From: Halobacillus hunanensis
Lineage (GTDB): Bacteria; Bacillota; Bacilli; Bacillales; Halobacillaceae
Length of the DNA stretch: 64,000 nt
Assembly (NCBI RefSeq): GCF_900166655.1
Contig: NZ_FVZB01000007.1
Location: 1,240,001 to 1,304,000, forward strand
Direction: 5' to 3'
Under the pieces are notes generated by a model that was given only the letters and a program-made list of their open reading frames with translations, did not search any database and was not told where the DNA came from. Positions 38,759-49,305 of the stretch are shown in pieces. The stretch's first letter is position 1; the number at the start of each line of letters is the position of its first letter. A program made the position numbers and the translations under genes.

Positions 38759-39932
38759 CTCGCCATGACTGGTTTTCATTCCAATTTTCCATAGGACCAC
38801 CAGAAAATGGAGCTCCCCCCATATTATTCGGATTCATTGGCGGCTGATGCCATCCCCCTACTTGCGGATTTTCATGACAAGGTTGATGTGGCCATCCTCC
38901 CATTTGCGGATCAGCAAACATCGGCTGGTGTGACCAACCACCCACTTGCGGATTCATAAATGGATCCGGGTAACCACCATTCATGTGTGGCTGAGGATAT
39001 CCATGCATCATCGGATCGTTGTGTTCACTACAACCACACCCCGGATCCGGCATATGTTGTGCAGGCATGTTCATATGAGGCTGCGGAGGGAATCCCATTT
39101 CATTTCCCTGCCAGGGCATCATTTGCTGCGGATGGTAAGGCTGCTGCATCATTGGATGGGGCGGACAGCAATAACAATCACTGTAAACCAACTGACCTTG
39201 AGGCATCATTTGACCCTCAGGCATCATAGGGTATGTCGGCATTTGCTGCATCGGCATATAATATTCTTCTTGGTCCGGTGAATTCATCCCATTTTCTTGT
39301 TCATTAGCCTTTGCTGCTGGTTTTTGCTGGGGTGCATTCGGCATAGATGCTGGCTGTTGTTGAGGTTCATTCGGCATAGGTGCTTTTGATTCAGGCTTCT
39401 TCTGAAAATCTTTTGATGCCGGTTTTTGATCAGGTGCGTTAGGTGCAGGCATCTGTGGTAAGTGGAATGTTGTATAGTAATTATGCATTGGCTTCTCCTG
39501 GATAGGCATATTCATCGGCATCATGGGCTTTTCCTTAATTGGCTGAGATTTAGGCTCGTATTTAGGCTTAGACTTAGGCATTTTTTCATCTTCTTTTATA
39601 ACAGGAATTGGTTTAGGAGATTGATCCTTGTAAGGGTGTTTGGCAGCGTTTTCTTTCTTCGCTGGAGCTTCTTTCTTCTTCTGGGCCTCTTTTTTTGGTG
39701 CTTCTTTCTTTTGAGCTTCCTTCTTTGGTGCTTCTTTCTTTTGAGCTTCCTTCTTTGGCGCTTCCTTCTTCACCGACTTTGTCCCTTGGGGAACCTTGAT
39801 CTTCATTCCTGGCATAATCATATCAGGATTAGAAAGTTGAGAATTTAAAGCTTTGAGCTGTTCAAAATTAACTCCATACTTTTTTGATATTTTCCAAAGT
39901 GTATCACCTTTTTGTACAATGTGAATTCTCAC
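38736..39932 (-). CDS. safA: Morphogenetic spore protein SafA-like, LysM domain
   Basis: A 398-residue protein beginning with a GTG codon at 39932 after AAAGGAG. An N-terminal LysM domain (about 1-48, IHIVQKGDTLWKISKKYG) binds peptidoglycan. It is followed by Lys/Glu/Ala/Pro repeats of the unit KKEAPKKEAQ (about 54-92), a Met/Pro/Gln-rich low-complexity region, three C-terminal copies of PQ(V/M)GGW-HQP and an acidic tail. SafA anchors inner-coat assembly at the cortex. Domain plan and place near the coxA-like gene and yebC support the call; the repeat region itself differs from B. subtilis. Confidence 0.82.
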   Translation of the reverse strand: MRIHIVQKGDTLWKISKKYGVNFEQLKALNSQLSNPDMIMPGMKIKVPQGTKSVKKEAPKKEAQKKEAPKKEAQKKEAPKKEAQKKKEAPAKKENAAKHPYKDQSPKPIPVIKEDEKMPKSKPKYEPKSQPIKEKPMMPMNMPIQEKPMHNYYTTFHLPQMPAPNAPDQKPASKDFQKKPESKAPMPNEPQQQPASMPNAPQQKPAAKANEQENGMNSPDQEEYYMPMQQMPTYPMMPEGQMMPQGQLVYSDCYCCPPHPMMQQPYHPQQMMPWQGNEMGFPPQPHMNMPAQHMPDPGCGCSEHNDPMMHGYPQPHMNGGYPDPFMNPQVGGWSHQPMFADPQMGGWPHQPCHENPQVGGWHQPPMNPNNMGGAPFSGGPMENWNENQSWRDDDEDDE

Positions 39933-40083
39933 AGTTGCAACTCCTTTCCTGTGATCTATAATCGAAAAGACAATAATAGCTTCATAACACTCTATGCAAC
40001 TAAACAGGAAAGGTTGATGAAATTGCCTATATTTATTTTTGGAGATTCAAAACAAAAGCGTAGGCGTCCCCTTTTTCCTATAC

Positions 40084-40124
40084 AAAAAAACCCACATTCC
40101 TCTTTAAAGAGAATAATGCGGGTT
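40084..40124 (-). terminator. Terminator after pheA
   Basis: On the minus strand AACCCGCATTATTCTC and GAGGAATGTGGGTT pair with small mismatches and are followed by a run of seven T. It ends the spo0B-obg-pheB-pheA unit. Confidence 0.78.
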
Positions 40125-40132
40125 ATCTGTTA

Positions 40133-40996
40133 TTAATTCGCCACTGAATCCATTTCTAATAAATAGCTAGGGTAGGTTCCAAGCAGTTTAAACGTACATC
40201 CTAACATCTCAAGCTCAGCTTTTACTCCAGGAAACAATACTTCATCATAGGGTTGATCGACGTCTATTAAGAAGAAATAGTTGCCAAGCCCTGTTTTCAT
40301 TGGTCTGGATTCAATTTTAGATAGGTTCATCTTTCGCCAGGAAAATGCTGAAAGCACTTGATGAAGGGCCCCTACATAATCCTTAGGCAACGTAATCATA
40401 ACGGTAGTTTTCTGTTTTATCGGTTGATGGGCTCTCGTCTCAAGCGGCAGGGGTGTATTCTGAACCACAGCAAACCGTGTATGATTATTATCGTAATCAT
40501 GAATATTATGGGTTAAAATGTTCAAACCGTTTTGCTCTGCAGCTAAATGATTTCCAATTGCAGCCGAATGGACTCCCTGTTCTACAACCACCTCGGCGGC
40601 TTTAGCTGTGGAGGCCGTATAGGCTATTTCAGCTTCAGGATAATTTCTATAAAGAAATTGTTGACATTGAGCAATCGCCTGGTTGTGTGAATAAATGTGT
40701 GTTAGTTCTTCGCCATTATAATCCGGATGAACTAGGAAATGCTGGCGGATTGGTACGGTTAACTCCGTAACTACAGCTTGGTTCACTTCATGAATCAAAT
40801 AATCAATCGTTAAATGCACCGAACCTTCGATAGAGTTCTCAATTGGTACGACCCCTAAGTCCACATCCCCGCGCTCAACCGCTTCCAGGCATGCTGGAAT
40901 GCTTTCATAGCCAATAAATGGTCCTTCTTCAAAGAAGGCGTCAACAGCCATTTTAGTGAATGTCCCTTTTGGTCCAAGGTATCCTACTCGTTGCAT
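40133..40996 (-). CDS. pheA: Prephenate dehydratase
   Basis: A 287-residue enzyme of phenylalanine synthesis that makes phenylpyruvate. The catalytic domain begins RVGYLGPKGTFTKMAV and contains VPIENSIEGSVHLTIDYL and NHTRFAVV; a C-terminal ACT domain (about 200-280, ESRPMKTGLGNYFFLIDVD) binds phenylalanine for feedback control. The ATG at 40996 fits the family; an in-frame GTG at 41017 is the alternative. It follows pheB at once. Confidence 0.95.
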   Translation of the reverse strand: MQRVGYLGPKGTFTKMAVDAFFEEGPFIGYESIPACLEAVERGDVDLGVVPIENSIEGSVHLTIDYLIHEVNQAVVTELTVPIRQHFLVHPDYNGEELTHIYSHNQAIAQCQQFLYRNYPEAEIAYTASTAKAAEVVVEQGVHSAAIGNHLAAEQNGLNILTHNIHDYDNNHTRFAVVQNTPLPLETRAHQPIKQKTTVMITLPKDYVGALHQVLSAFSWRKMNLSKIESRPMKTGLGNYFFLIDVDQPYDEVLFPGVKAELEMLGCTFKLLGTYPSYLLEMDSVAN

Positions 40997-41018
40997 AAAG
41001 CCTTCACTTCTCCTCACC

Positions 41019-41468
41019 TTAAGCTCCTGAACTTAAAATCTCCACTCGATCTACGAAGTCCAATTTATGAAGCTTTTGTAATAATTTCTCGATAGTATAA
41101 GTCATACCCGTTGTGTTTAAAGACAACGTTACATTCGCTTTCCCTTGCAATGGAATTGTTTGATGAATGGTCAAGATATTACATCCTGAATCTGCAACCG
41201 TTAATAATAGGTTTGAAAGTGTTCCGGTACGATCTTCTAAATGAAAGAATAATGTAATCATCTGTTCCTTTACCATCGCTTGGAACGGAAAAACAGCATC
41301 CCTATACTTATAAAAAGCACTGCGGGAAAGACCGACATGTTGAACAGCTTCAAAAATGGATTCCGCTTTGCTGCGTTCCAGTAATTCTTTTGCTTCGATC
41401 GTTTTCCTCATAGCATCAGGGAGAATATCACTACGGACTAAATAAAATTGCTCATTGTAATCCGCCAT
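41019..41468 (-). CDS. pheB: ACT domain protein PheB
   Basis: A 149-residue protein: an N-terminal helical part with [23 protein letters not shown], like a DNA-binding helix-turn-helix, and a C-terminal ACT domain (about 70-147, [18 protein letters not shown]). The gene lies between obg and pheA exactly as pheB does in B. subtilis. It is often labelled chorismate mutase, but no mutase active site is visible. A regulatory role with phenylalanine is likelier. Ribosome site AAGGGGG. Confidence 0.88.
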   Translation of the reverse strand: MADYNEQFYLVRSDILPDAMRKTIEAKELLERSKAESIFEAVQHVGLSRSAFYKYRDAVFPFQAMVKEQMITLFFHLEDRTGTLSNLLLTVADSGCNILTIHQTIPLQGKANVTLSLNTTGMTYTIEKLLQKLHKLDFVDRVEILSSGA

Positions 41469-41480
41469 TACACTACCCCC

Positions 41481-42773
<1,293 letters not shown>

Positions 42774-43289
42774 TTATTCTATCTTCATTTCAACGGAAAG
42801 TTCATCCTCTTCGCAATAAGCGATAAAACCTTCCTCTTCCAGTTTTCTATTTAATCGTTCGGGATCTGAAAAGGTTCCCTTCCATTCCCAGCTTATACCA
42901 AACTGACCACTATTTATCCCCTGATAAACTTGTACACTACCTTCATAAAGTTCATCTTTTATACTGAATTCATCCAACAAAGTAAGTAAACGTTTCGCAT
43001 AAGCCGTCACCTTTTGGTCATGACGGGGTAAATCAACATTTTCATGGATCGAATATACTAAACGGTATTGCTCTTGATTCCAATTAAATGTAAGCAGCCA
43101 AACAGAGAATTCATAAGCCCCACTATTTAACAGTCTGCGTTCCTGTTCCGACTCCTGGGAGATCCTATTGAGTTGCATTTGGAGCTTATCCATCTTTCCC
43201 ATAGAAGCATATCCTTGGATTAATTGGATTTGATTCATCCAGTCATGACGCTTATGCCTTAGTATGGCAATTATCTCTTCTTTACTCAA
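42774..43289 (-). CDS. spo0B: Sporulation initiation phosphotransferase Spo0B
   Basis: A 171-residue phosphorelay protein that passes phosphate from Spo0F to Spo0A. The phosphorylated His lies in LRHKRHDWMNQIQLIQGY, and LLTFNWNQEQY and DQKVTAYAKRLL match Spo0B. The start chosen is TTG at 43289 with GAGGGG nine bases upstream. The ATG at 43406 would add 39 residues unlike Spo0B and would begin next to the rpmA terminator. It lies before obg in the usual operon. Confidence 0.88.
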   Translation of the reverse strand: MSKEEIIAILRHKRHDWMNQIQLIQGYASMGKMDKLQMQLNRISQESEQERRLLNSGAYEFSVWLLTFNWNQEQYRLVYSIHENVDLPRHDQKVTAYAKRLLTLLDEFSIKDELYEGSVQVYQGINSGQFGISWEWKGTFSDPERLNRKLEEEGFIAYCEEDELSVEMKIE

Positions 43290-43415
43290 ATAAAACAGCC
43301 CCTCTACCCTGCATATTATTAAAAAGTATAGCAAAGTTCGACGAGAAACTGAATGATTATTAACAATGAAAAGCCACTCTTTCGGTGGAACTGCCATATT
43401 TTTCACAAATTACAA

Positions 43416-43453
43416 GAAAAAGCCGCGCTTATGCAATAGGCATAGGCGCGACT
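43416..43453 (-). terminator. Terminator after rpmA
   Basis: AGTCGCGCCTATGC and GCATAAGCGCGGCT form a 14-bp stem with one G-U and one mismatch, five-base loop, followed by TTTT on the minus strand. It separates the L21-Prp-L27 operon from spo0B-obg. Confidence 0.85.
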
Positions 43454-43484
43454 TACATGACGTATGAAACCATACTATATCGAA

Positions 43485-44119
<635 letters not shown>

Positions 44120-44131
44120 CGTCAGTGTCCC

Positions 44132-44440
44132 TTACGCCTTGATGCTCTCAACAACAAGTTTCGTGTACGGTTGACGGTGACCTTGTTTGCGTTTGTAGTT
44201 CTTTTTCGGCTTGTATTTAAAGACAGTCAATTTCTTCTGACGACCTTGTTTTTCAACTTTCGCCGTTACAGAAGCACCATCTACGAAAGGAGCTCCGACT
44301 TTTGTGTCGTCACCGCCTACGAAAAGAACTTTATCAAAAGTAACAGTTTCACCAGCTTCTCCGTTTACTTTCTCAACGTAGATTTCCTGGCCTTCCTGAA
44401 CTTTGATTTGCTTACCACCAGTTTCAATAATTGCGTACAT
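44132..44440 (-). CDS. rplU: Large ribosomal subunit protein bL21
   Basis: A 102-residue ribosomal protein starting [17 protein letters not shown], with the C-terminal [19 protein letters not shown] signature. A strong AAGGAGGTG site lies before the ATG. It is the first gene of the rplU-prp-rpmA operon and follows the L21 leader. Confidence 0.98.
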   Translation of the reverse strand: MYAIIETGGKQIKVQEGQEIYVEKVNGEAGETVTFDKVLFVGGDDTKVGAPFVDGASVTAKVEKQGRQKKLTVFKYKPKKNYKRKQGHRQPYTKLVVESIKA

Positions 44441-44444
44441 ACTT

Positions 44445-44543
44445 GCACCTCCTTAAATTCACTCAGACTCGCCATTCAGGTACCGCTATACGGTTTCAAA
44501 ACCTGTTCTGTGCGGTTGTAGCATGAAGTGCTACTTAAATAAC
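44445..44543 (-). promoter_or_regulatory. L21 leader (autoregulatory 5' UTR)
   Basis: The about 95-base leader between promoter and rplU contains the conserved L21-leader elements as I recall them: GTAGCACTTCATGCTAC (hairpin), CCGCACAGAACAGGTTTTGAAACC and GCGGTACCTGAATGGCG. Known: this leader is a conserved structure upstream of rplU in Bacillota, thought to bind L21. The fold was not computed. Confidence 0.82.
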
Positions 44544-44549
44544 ATATCG

Positions 44550-44579
44550 ATGTTACCACAGATCAAAACAAGTTGTCAA
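44550..44579 (-). promoter_or_regulatory. Sigma-A promoter of rplU-prp-rpmA
   Basis: TTGACA (44579-44574), an 18-base spacer and TAACAT (44555-44550) on the minus strand, overlapping the last codons of rng. Confidence 0.72.
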
Positions 44580-45990
44580 CATAATACCCGCGCCGTTTGA
44601 TGGCTTCGCGTATCATAGTTAATGACCCTTCAAGCTCTATTTGCCATCCCGGCACCTCAGATGCCTTTCTAACAAATAGCTCCTGTGGAATTTTACTAGA
44701 AATATCGTTAGAAAGCAATTGTTTTTTCCGTTCGTAAAGACTAGGGGAAATGGCTATAAGCACAGCTTCGCTCTGTATATTCTCGATCAGCTCACGTTCT
44801 AAACGAAAGAGAAGTGTATCCTCTGAAAAAGAAGGACTCTGCGAAGCCCTTAATTCACCAATTATGTTCGTCCACGTGCGTTTTCTGGTCATTTCCATTA
44901 ATCCAAGTTTTGTCATCCCTAAAACCGTCACAACTACAGGATCTTTTTTGACAACCGTTTTCATGTAACGAAGCAGTTCTTTCTCATGTTTTGTTTCCCG
45001 CATAGAGATAAAGTCAATTAAAATCATACCTGAAATATTCCGCAATTGAATTTGCTTAGCCACTTCTTTCGCTGCTTCCTTATTCATTTCCAGCTTTTGA
45101 AAAGAAGACAGTGATTTCTGTTTATATTTGGAGCTGTTAACATCTATAACAGTCATGGCTTCTGTATGTTCAATAATCAATTCCATGCCCTGTTCAGTCC
45201 GAACAACAGGCTGAATAAGTTGAGACTGTACTTCATTAATTGATTTTCCAGTATAACTAGAAACAGTTTTAACCCACTTCACTTTTTCTGCAAGCAATGG
45301 ATAACGATTTTTAATCGACTGACTTAATTGACTATTATCCACAACAATTTCTTTCACCTTGGATAGCGGGTGCTTGCGAATCAGTTGATCAGGTAATATT
45401 GGATCGTCAACCATTTTTCTTATTTTAGCAGTGGACTCCCGAAGCATAAGTGACTCCCATTGACTTCTCAACTGATTGATTTCATTCAAAATGATCGTGT
45501 CTGATACGTTCGCAGCGGCCGTACGTACGATCACTCCTTCTTCTGACCGAAGCTGTTCATTGACCAGTGACGTTAACTTTCCTGCCTGCACTGAATCCAT
45601 TTTCTTTGATACTGATATTCTTTTTCCAAAAGGCTGATAAATGACTAACATTCCGGGAACAGTGATATCGGCACTTAGCTGAGCACCTTTCACCCCAATG
45701 GGTTCTTTAGTCACTTGTACGATTAGTGATTGTCCCTCAGTTAACGTACTTTCGATCGGGGCATGTGCCCATGGAATAGACTCCCTTCTTAAGAACCCCT
45801 TTCGTTCTTCCCCGATATCAATAAATGCTGCTTGCAGATCTTTGTTGACTTGACCGACTTTTCCTAAATAAATCGAACCCGAAAGTATTTTAACCTTCGG
45901 GTGAGTTGATATATATTCAATGATCTCGTTATTTTCGATCACAATACCTACTTGCTCGCTCGTCTGTGTTTGTACGGCAATTGTCCTCAT
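44563..45990 (-). CDS. rng: Ribonuclease E/G family protein
   Basis: A 475-residue endoribonuclease of the RNase E/G family. An S1 domain (about 37-105, YLGKVGQVNKDLQAAFIDIG) is followed by the RNase H-like and DNase I-like catalytic parts. The two magnesium aspartates are present in TVIDVNSSKYK (about 278) and MILIDFISM (about 324). The zinc-link CPxC motif after MEMTRKRTW, present in the E. coli enzymes, is missing. B. subtilis lacks this family, but other Bacillaceae carry it here. It likely processes rRNA or mRNA. No membrane-binding or degradosome tail. Confidence 0.9.
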   Translation of the reverse strand: MRTIAVQTQTSEQVGIVIENNEIIEYISTHPKVKILSGSIYLGKVGQVNKDLQAAFIDIGEERKGFLRRESIPWAHAPIESTLTEGQSLIVQVTKEPIGVKGAQLSADITVPGMLVIYQPFGKRISVSKKMDSVQAGKLTSLVNEQLRSEEGVIVRTAAANVSDTIILNEINQLRSQWESLMLRESTAKIRKMVDDPILPDQLIRKHPLSKVKEIVVDNSQLSQSIKNRYPLLAEKVKWVKTVSSYTGKSINEVQSQLIQPVVRTEQGMELIIEHTEAMTVIDVNSSKYKQKSLSSFQKLEMNKEAAKEVAKQIQLRNISGMILIDFISMRETKHEKELLRYMKTVVKKDPVVVTVLGMTKLGLMEMTRKRTWTNIIGELRASQSPSFSEDTLLFRLERELIENIQSEAVLIAISPSLYERKKQLLSNDISSKIPQELFVRKASEVPGWQIELEGSLTMIREAIKRRGYYVDNLF

Positions 45991-46002
45991 CTGACCCCTC
46001 TT

Positions 46003-46833
46003 TTAGTGTAAAATTTTCGGAAGATCCCCCATTCGGAGGCTTGTCTTCTTCTGATCCATAAACATTCGAAGACATTCTTGTTCATCTACTATATATAAAC
46101 CTGGTTTTCGTTTCAATATATAAAGATGCCTGCGATTCGCATGAACATTTTTTAAAACCCTGCGGATAGGGGTATTTGGGTCAATGGACAGGTACTCAAT
46201 CTTTAATTTCTCTGGGTCTCTTTGAACACTGTACATTAGAAATCTCATGAATGTAAATGTTCGCCTCTTCCATTCCAAGCTGTTTTCTACAAGTAAAAAA
46301 ACGGCTAATAGCATTCCGGCAAGAGTCATCCTTTCTTCTATCAGCAGGATGCCAATGGCGGATAGGATACAGGAAAAAGAGATCCATAAGGTTACCTTTA
46401 TGCTTCTTTGGAAGGAGATCAATTGTGTTAGTACATAAAACAATAACTTGCCCCCATCAAGGGGCCAAATAGGTAATAAATTTAATAATAAGATGATCCG
46501 ATTATAATGGACAGCGGTTTCTATGAGTGGGTGAGGGCCGATGAAAGATTGGAGTACGAAAAGCAGAACGGCTATCCATACGTGTTGAAATGGACCTGCC
46601 AAGATAACATGAACCTGCTCCTTAAATGGTTTGGCTGAATGTTCTTCGCTTACCACGGCACCGCCAAACAGCCAGAACTCAATATGGGAAACGCGCCAGC
46701 CATAGTAACGCGCTGCGGTAAAATGCCCCCATTCATGAAGGGCGACGATCGAAAATAAGACGATGAACTCATAAAACGCACCAGTAAGAAAGGCAGAAAA
46801 GGCCAGAAGGAAGAATAAAGGATGAATGCGCAC
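46003..46833 (-). CDS. spoIVFB: Sporulation intramembrane metalloprotease SpoIVFB
   Basis: A 276-residue site-2 protease that cuts pro-sigma-K in the outer forespore membrane. The zinc motif HEWGH (H33, E34, H37) and the distal Asp in LLPIWPLDGGKLLFY (about 125) are visible among six hydrophobic helices; a C-terminal CBS-like domain follows (about 200-276). The start is GTG at 46833 with a weak ribosome site, likely coupled to spoIVFA 11 bases upstream. Length is normal. Confidence 0.94.
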   Translation of the reverse strand: MRIHPLFFLLAFSAFLTGAFYEFIVLFSIVALHEWGHFTAARYYGWRVSHIEFWLFGGAVVSEEHSAKPFKEQVHVILAGPFQHVWIAVLLFVLQSFIGPHPLIETAVHYNRIILLLNLLPIWPLDGGKLLFYVLTQLISFQRSIKVTLWISFSCILSAIGILLIEERMTLAGMLLAVFLLVENSLEWKRRTFTFMRFLMYSVQRDPEKLKIEYLSIDPNTPIRRVLKNVHANRRHLYILKRKPGLYIVDEQECLRMFMDQKKTSLRMGDLPKILH

Positions 46834-46844
46834 TCTATTTATGA

Positions 46845-47609
46845 TTAGTCAGACCCTTCATCCACTTTCATGGCTTGAATCGGATCTAGATATTGCTCGT
46901 CCCTTTTAACCGCAAAGAAAAACTCTTTGGTTTCCCCTTCTGCCGGGTCTAACTGCGCAATTGCCTCTTGTGCTTCTATATGCTCGTATAAGTGAACATT
47001 GATGGAAGATAAAAACCCATAAATCGTGTTTGTTCCATCTTTGTGCTGGACAATAATGGTTTTATTTGTTTGGTCATCATTCCCAGCAAATATGACAGTT
47101 CCTGACTTAACTGCCTTTACAGCTGACCCGCCATCTGTTGTCATGACAATTCCTCGACCATGATTTTGAAAGGGTTTTGTAACTGTTCCATTCACTGGTA
47201 AAGCTAACTCCTTGCTCTGGTTTCCATCTTTAGACTGAACTAGTTGCAATGGATCGCCGAACCGTTCGTTATACCAAGCAGTTACACTCGCAAATGGGAA
47301 CTCCTCTTCAAGCTGATTTACCACCCATGTTTCAGGTGCTGCGGTAATGGCCAAATTCGTTTTTTGACTAACGAACATCCCTGTAAATAACAAAACTGAA
47401 CACATAACTTGTACACCTAAATAAGAAGAGCGTTTTTTACTAGGAGTCTTTCCTCTAAACCCTCCCGTTACGATGGGAGGGAATCCATGCATCTCTTCAT
47501 CTTGTGGAGGTGCAATTCTTCTGCTGGTTGGGTCATGCCCCGCTGACTTCACTTTATGTTTTTTGCGTTGAGCTATACTTTTACGTACATAGTCAATGTT
47601 TCGATTCAC
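46845..47609 (-). CDS. spoIVFA: Stage IV sporulation protein FA
   Basis: A 254-residue regulator that holds BofA and SpoIVFB in complex. It has a basic N-terminus, one membrane helix (about 66-82) and a C-terminal LytM/M23-like domain (about 130-245). The zinc ligands of active M23 peptidases are lost (YGFL stands where YxHL would be), so it is a pseudoenzyme, as known for SpoIVFA. It starts with GTG at 47609 after AAGGGG and precedes spoIVFB. Confidence 0.9.
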   Translation of the reverse strand: MNRNIDYVRKSIAQRKKHKVKSAGHDPTSRRIAPPQDEEMHGFPPIVTGGFRGKTPSKKRSSYLGVQVMCSVLLFTGMFVSQKTNLAITAAPETWVVNQLEEEFPFASVTAWYNERFGDPLQLVQSKDGNQSKELALPVNGTVTKPFQNHGRGIVMTTDGGSAVKAVKSGTVIFAGNDDQTNKTIIVQHKDGTNTIYGFLSSINVHLYEHIEAQEAIAQLDPAEGETKEFFFAVKRDEQYLDPIQAMKVDEGSD

Positions 47610-47734
47610 TCTAACCCCTTCTCTCTTCCATCTTTTCTATCATTCTATGGGGAGGAAATCGTGAATATGAGTCGTTTGATTTCAACAAACGTATAATTTC
47701 TTTCAGGAAGGTCAAGGGGTACTATAAATTCTCT

Positions 47735-47773
47735 TAAAAAAACGGCTTTCCAACACATTGCTGGAAAGCCGTT
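47735..47773 (-). terminator. Terminator after minD
   Basis: AACGGCTTTCCA and TGGAAAGCCGTT form a perfect 12-bp stem with a 9-base loop and a T-run on the minus strand. It separates the mre-min genes from spoIVFA-spoIVFB-rng. Confidence 0.9.
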
Positions 47774-47786
47774 AATGTAACTGATG

Positions 47787-48584
47787 CTAAGCCCGTAAAC
47801 CGAAGAAGCGTTTAACTTTGGCCATAAGAGTTAAATCTTCCTCTAGGCTTAGCAGCGGGACAGATTCCCCTAAGATTCGTCTCGCAATATTTCGATAAGC
47901 AAGCGAGGATTTTGTATTAGGCTGGAGCGCGACAGGTTCCCCTTTATTGGAGCCTGTTATGACCGCATCATCATCGATCACAATACCTAATAAGTCAATA
48001 GAAAGAATATTGACAATTTCATCTACATCCAGCATATCGCCATTCTTCATTAAATGATTTCGAATTCGATTGATTACGAGCTTTGGAGGTTCAATATCCT
48101 CCTGCTCCAATAACCCAATGATACGATCGGCATCGCGCACACTAGACTTCTCAGGCGTTGAAATGACGATGGCACGATCTGCACCAGATACCGCGTTTTT
48201 GTACCCCTGTTCGATTCCAGCAGGACAATCGATAATCACATAGTCATAATCTTGTTTTAATTCATCAACAATGGCTTTGATACCTTCTGGCGTAACTGCG
48301 GATTTGTCGGATGTCTGAGCGGCCGGCAATAGATGAAGACAGTCAAAACGTTTATCGGTAATTAAAGCTTGTTTCGTTTTACAGCGTTCCTCTACTACAT
48401 CTACAATATCGTAAATGATGCGATTCTCAAGCCCCATCACTACATCTAAGTTTCTAAGCCCAATGTCGGTGTCCACAAGGCATACTTTCTTATTCTGAAG
48501 AGCCAGAGCGGTTCCCAAGTTAGCCGTAGTTGTCGTTTTACCAACTCCACCCTTTCCAGAAGTAATTACAATAGCCTCACCCAT
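47787..48584 (-). CDS. minD: Septum site-determining protein MinD
   Basis: A 265-residue deviant Walker ATPase, ITSGKGGVGKTTTTANLG, with DTDIGLRNLD and a C-terminal amphipathic helix (LMAKVKRFFGLRA) for membrane binding. With MinC it blocks division at the poles. The ATG at 48584 follows AAAGGAG and overlaps minC by 8 bases; an in-frame upstream ATG at 48602 is inferior. Confidence 0.96.
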   Translation of the reverse strand: MGEAIVITSGKGGVGKTTTTANLGTALALQNKKVCLVDTDIGLRNLDVVMGLENRIIYDIVDVVEERCKTKQALITDKRFDCLHLLPAAQTSDKSAVTPEGIKAIVDELKQDYDYVIIDCPAGIEQGYKNAVSGADRAIVISTPEKSSVRDADRIIGLLEQEDIEPPKLVINRIRNHLMKNGDMLDVDEIVNILSIDLLGIVIDDDAVITGSNKGEPVALQPNTKSSLAYRNIARRILGESVPLLSLEEDLTLMAKVKRFFGLRA

Positions 48585-49263
48585 TAAGCATTCTCCTTTC
48601 AAAACTAGCCAAGTCCGGTCTTCTTCTCGTAACTTCCTGGAGGGAGTCGATTCGAATGCAGCCTTTCACTTCATCAATAAAGCCGCACTCCATGTAAACT
48701 CCCTCTGACTCATAATCAGGGGCGCGAGATAATTGATCCGCGATCCGAAGCTGATTAGGCTTCATGTAGGACGCTGCAATAATCGCCTCTTCATCACCTT
48801 CAGTCCCAGCATGAGCCACCCCTCTTAAACGCCCCATAATAAAGATATTACCTGTAGCCATCACTTGTCCTCCAGGATTTACATCCCCGATTAATAACAT
48901 GTCGCCACGGACTTCAACGACTTGACCTGAGCGAATCGTTTTCAAAATAGGAGTGACTTCGGTATTTTCTTTCCATGCCAGCGCTTCTTTTTTTGTCATA
49001 ACTTCCGATTCGATAGCTTCTACAACCAGCCTCTGTTTCTCACGAACAATTTCTTTTAAAGTTTCCTGTTGCTGCGTACTTAAATACCGTTTACCCAGCC
49101 GGATCGTAACACGGATCATGGGTTCATCATGATCCACTCCGTTAACGGAAAGCTTCTGTTCTAGTTCATGTATAATTGACTCAAATGAACATTGATCATT
49201 TAAGTTAAGAATTAATCCATCTCTTGTCCCTTTTATCGTTACTATTTGACCGTTCACTGCCAC
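48577..49263 (-). CDS. minC: Septum site-determining protein MinC
   Basis: A 228-residue FtsZ inhibitor. An N-terminal domain (about 1-100) and the C-terminal beta-helix with VVEVRGDMLLIGDVNPGGQVMATGNIFIMG typical of MinC. It starts with GTG at 49263 behind GAGGTGAGGG. Overlap with minD indicates coupling. B. subtilis uses DivIVA with MinJ in place of MinE; no minE is here. Confidence 0.95.
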   Translation of the reverse strand: MAVNGQIVTIKGTRDGLILNLNDQCSFESIIHELEQKLSVNGVDHDEPMIRVTIRLGKRYLSTQQQETLKEIVREKQRLVVEAIESEVMTKKEALAWKENTEVTPILKTIRSGQVVEVRGDMLLIGDVNPGGQVMATGNIFIMGRLRGVAHAGTEGDEEAIIAASYMKPNQLRIADQLSRAPDYESEGVYMECGFIDEVKGCIRIDSLQEVTRRRPDLASFERRMLNG

Positions 49264-49305
49264 AAGCCCTCACCTCAAAGTCTTAAACAATTCTCTTTCT
49301 CTTTT

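Noticed and set aside
39640-39770. Regular tandem repeats that could look like a CRISPR array
   Set aside because: The units are codon-phased Lys/Glu/Ala/Pro repeats within safA; there are no unique spacers and no cas genes.
38946-39848. Several long plus-strand frames rich in His, Arg and Phe
   Set aside because: They mirror the low-complexity codons of safA on the other strand and have no initiation signals.
43290-43406. Longer N-terminus for spo0B from the ATG at 43406
   Set aside because: It begins beside the rpmA terminator, lacks a ribosome site, and the extra residues do not resemble Spo0B; the TTG at 43289 has GAGGGG at the right distance.
46845-47609. SpoIVFA as an active M23 peptidase
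   Set aside because: The zinc-binding histidines of the LytM fold are not present; the gene context is that of the regulatory SpoIVFA.
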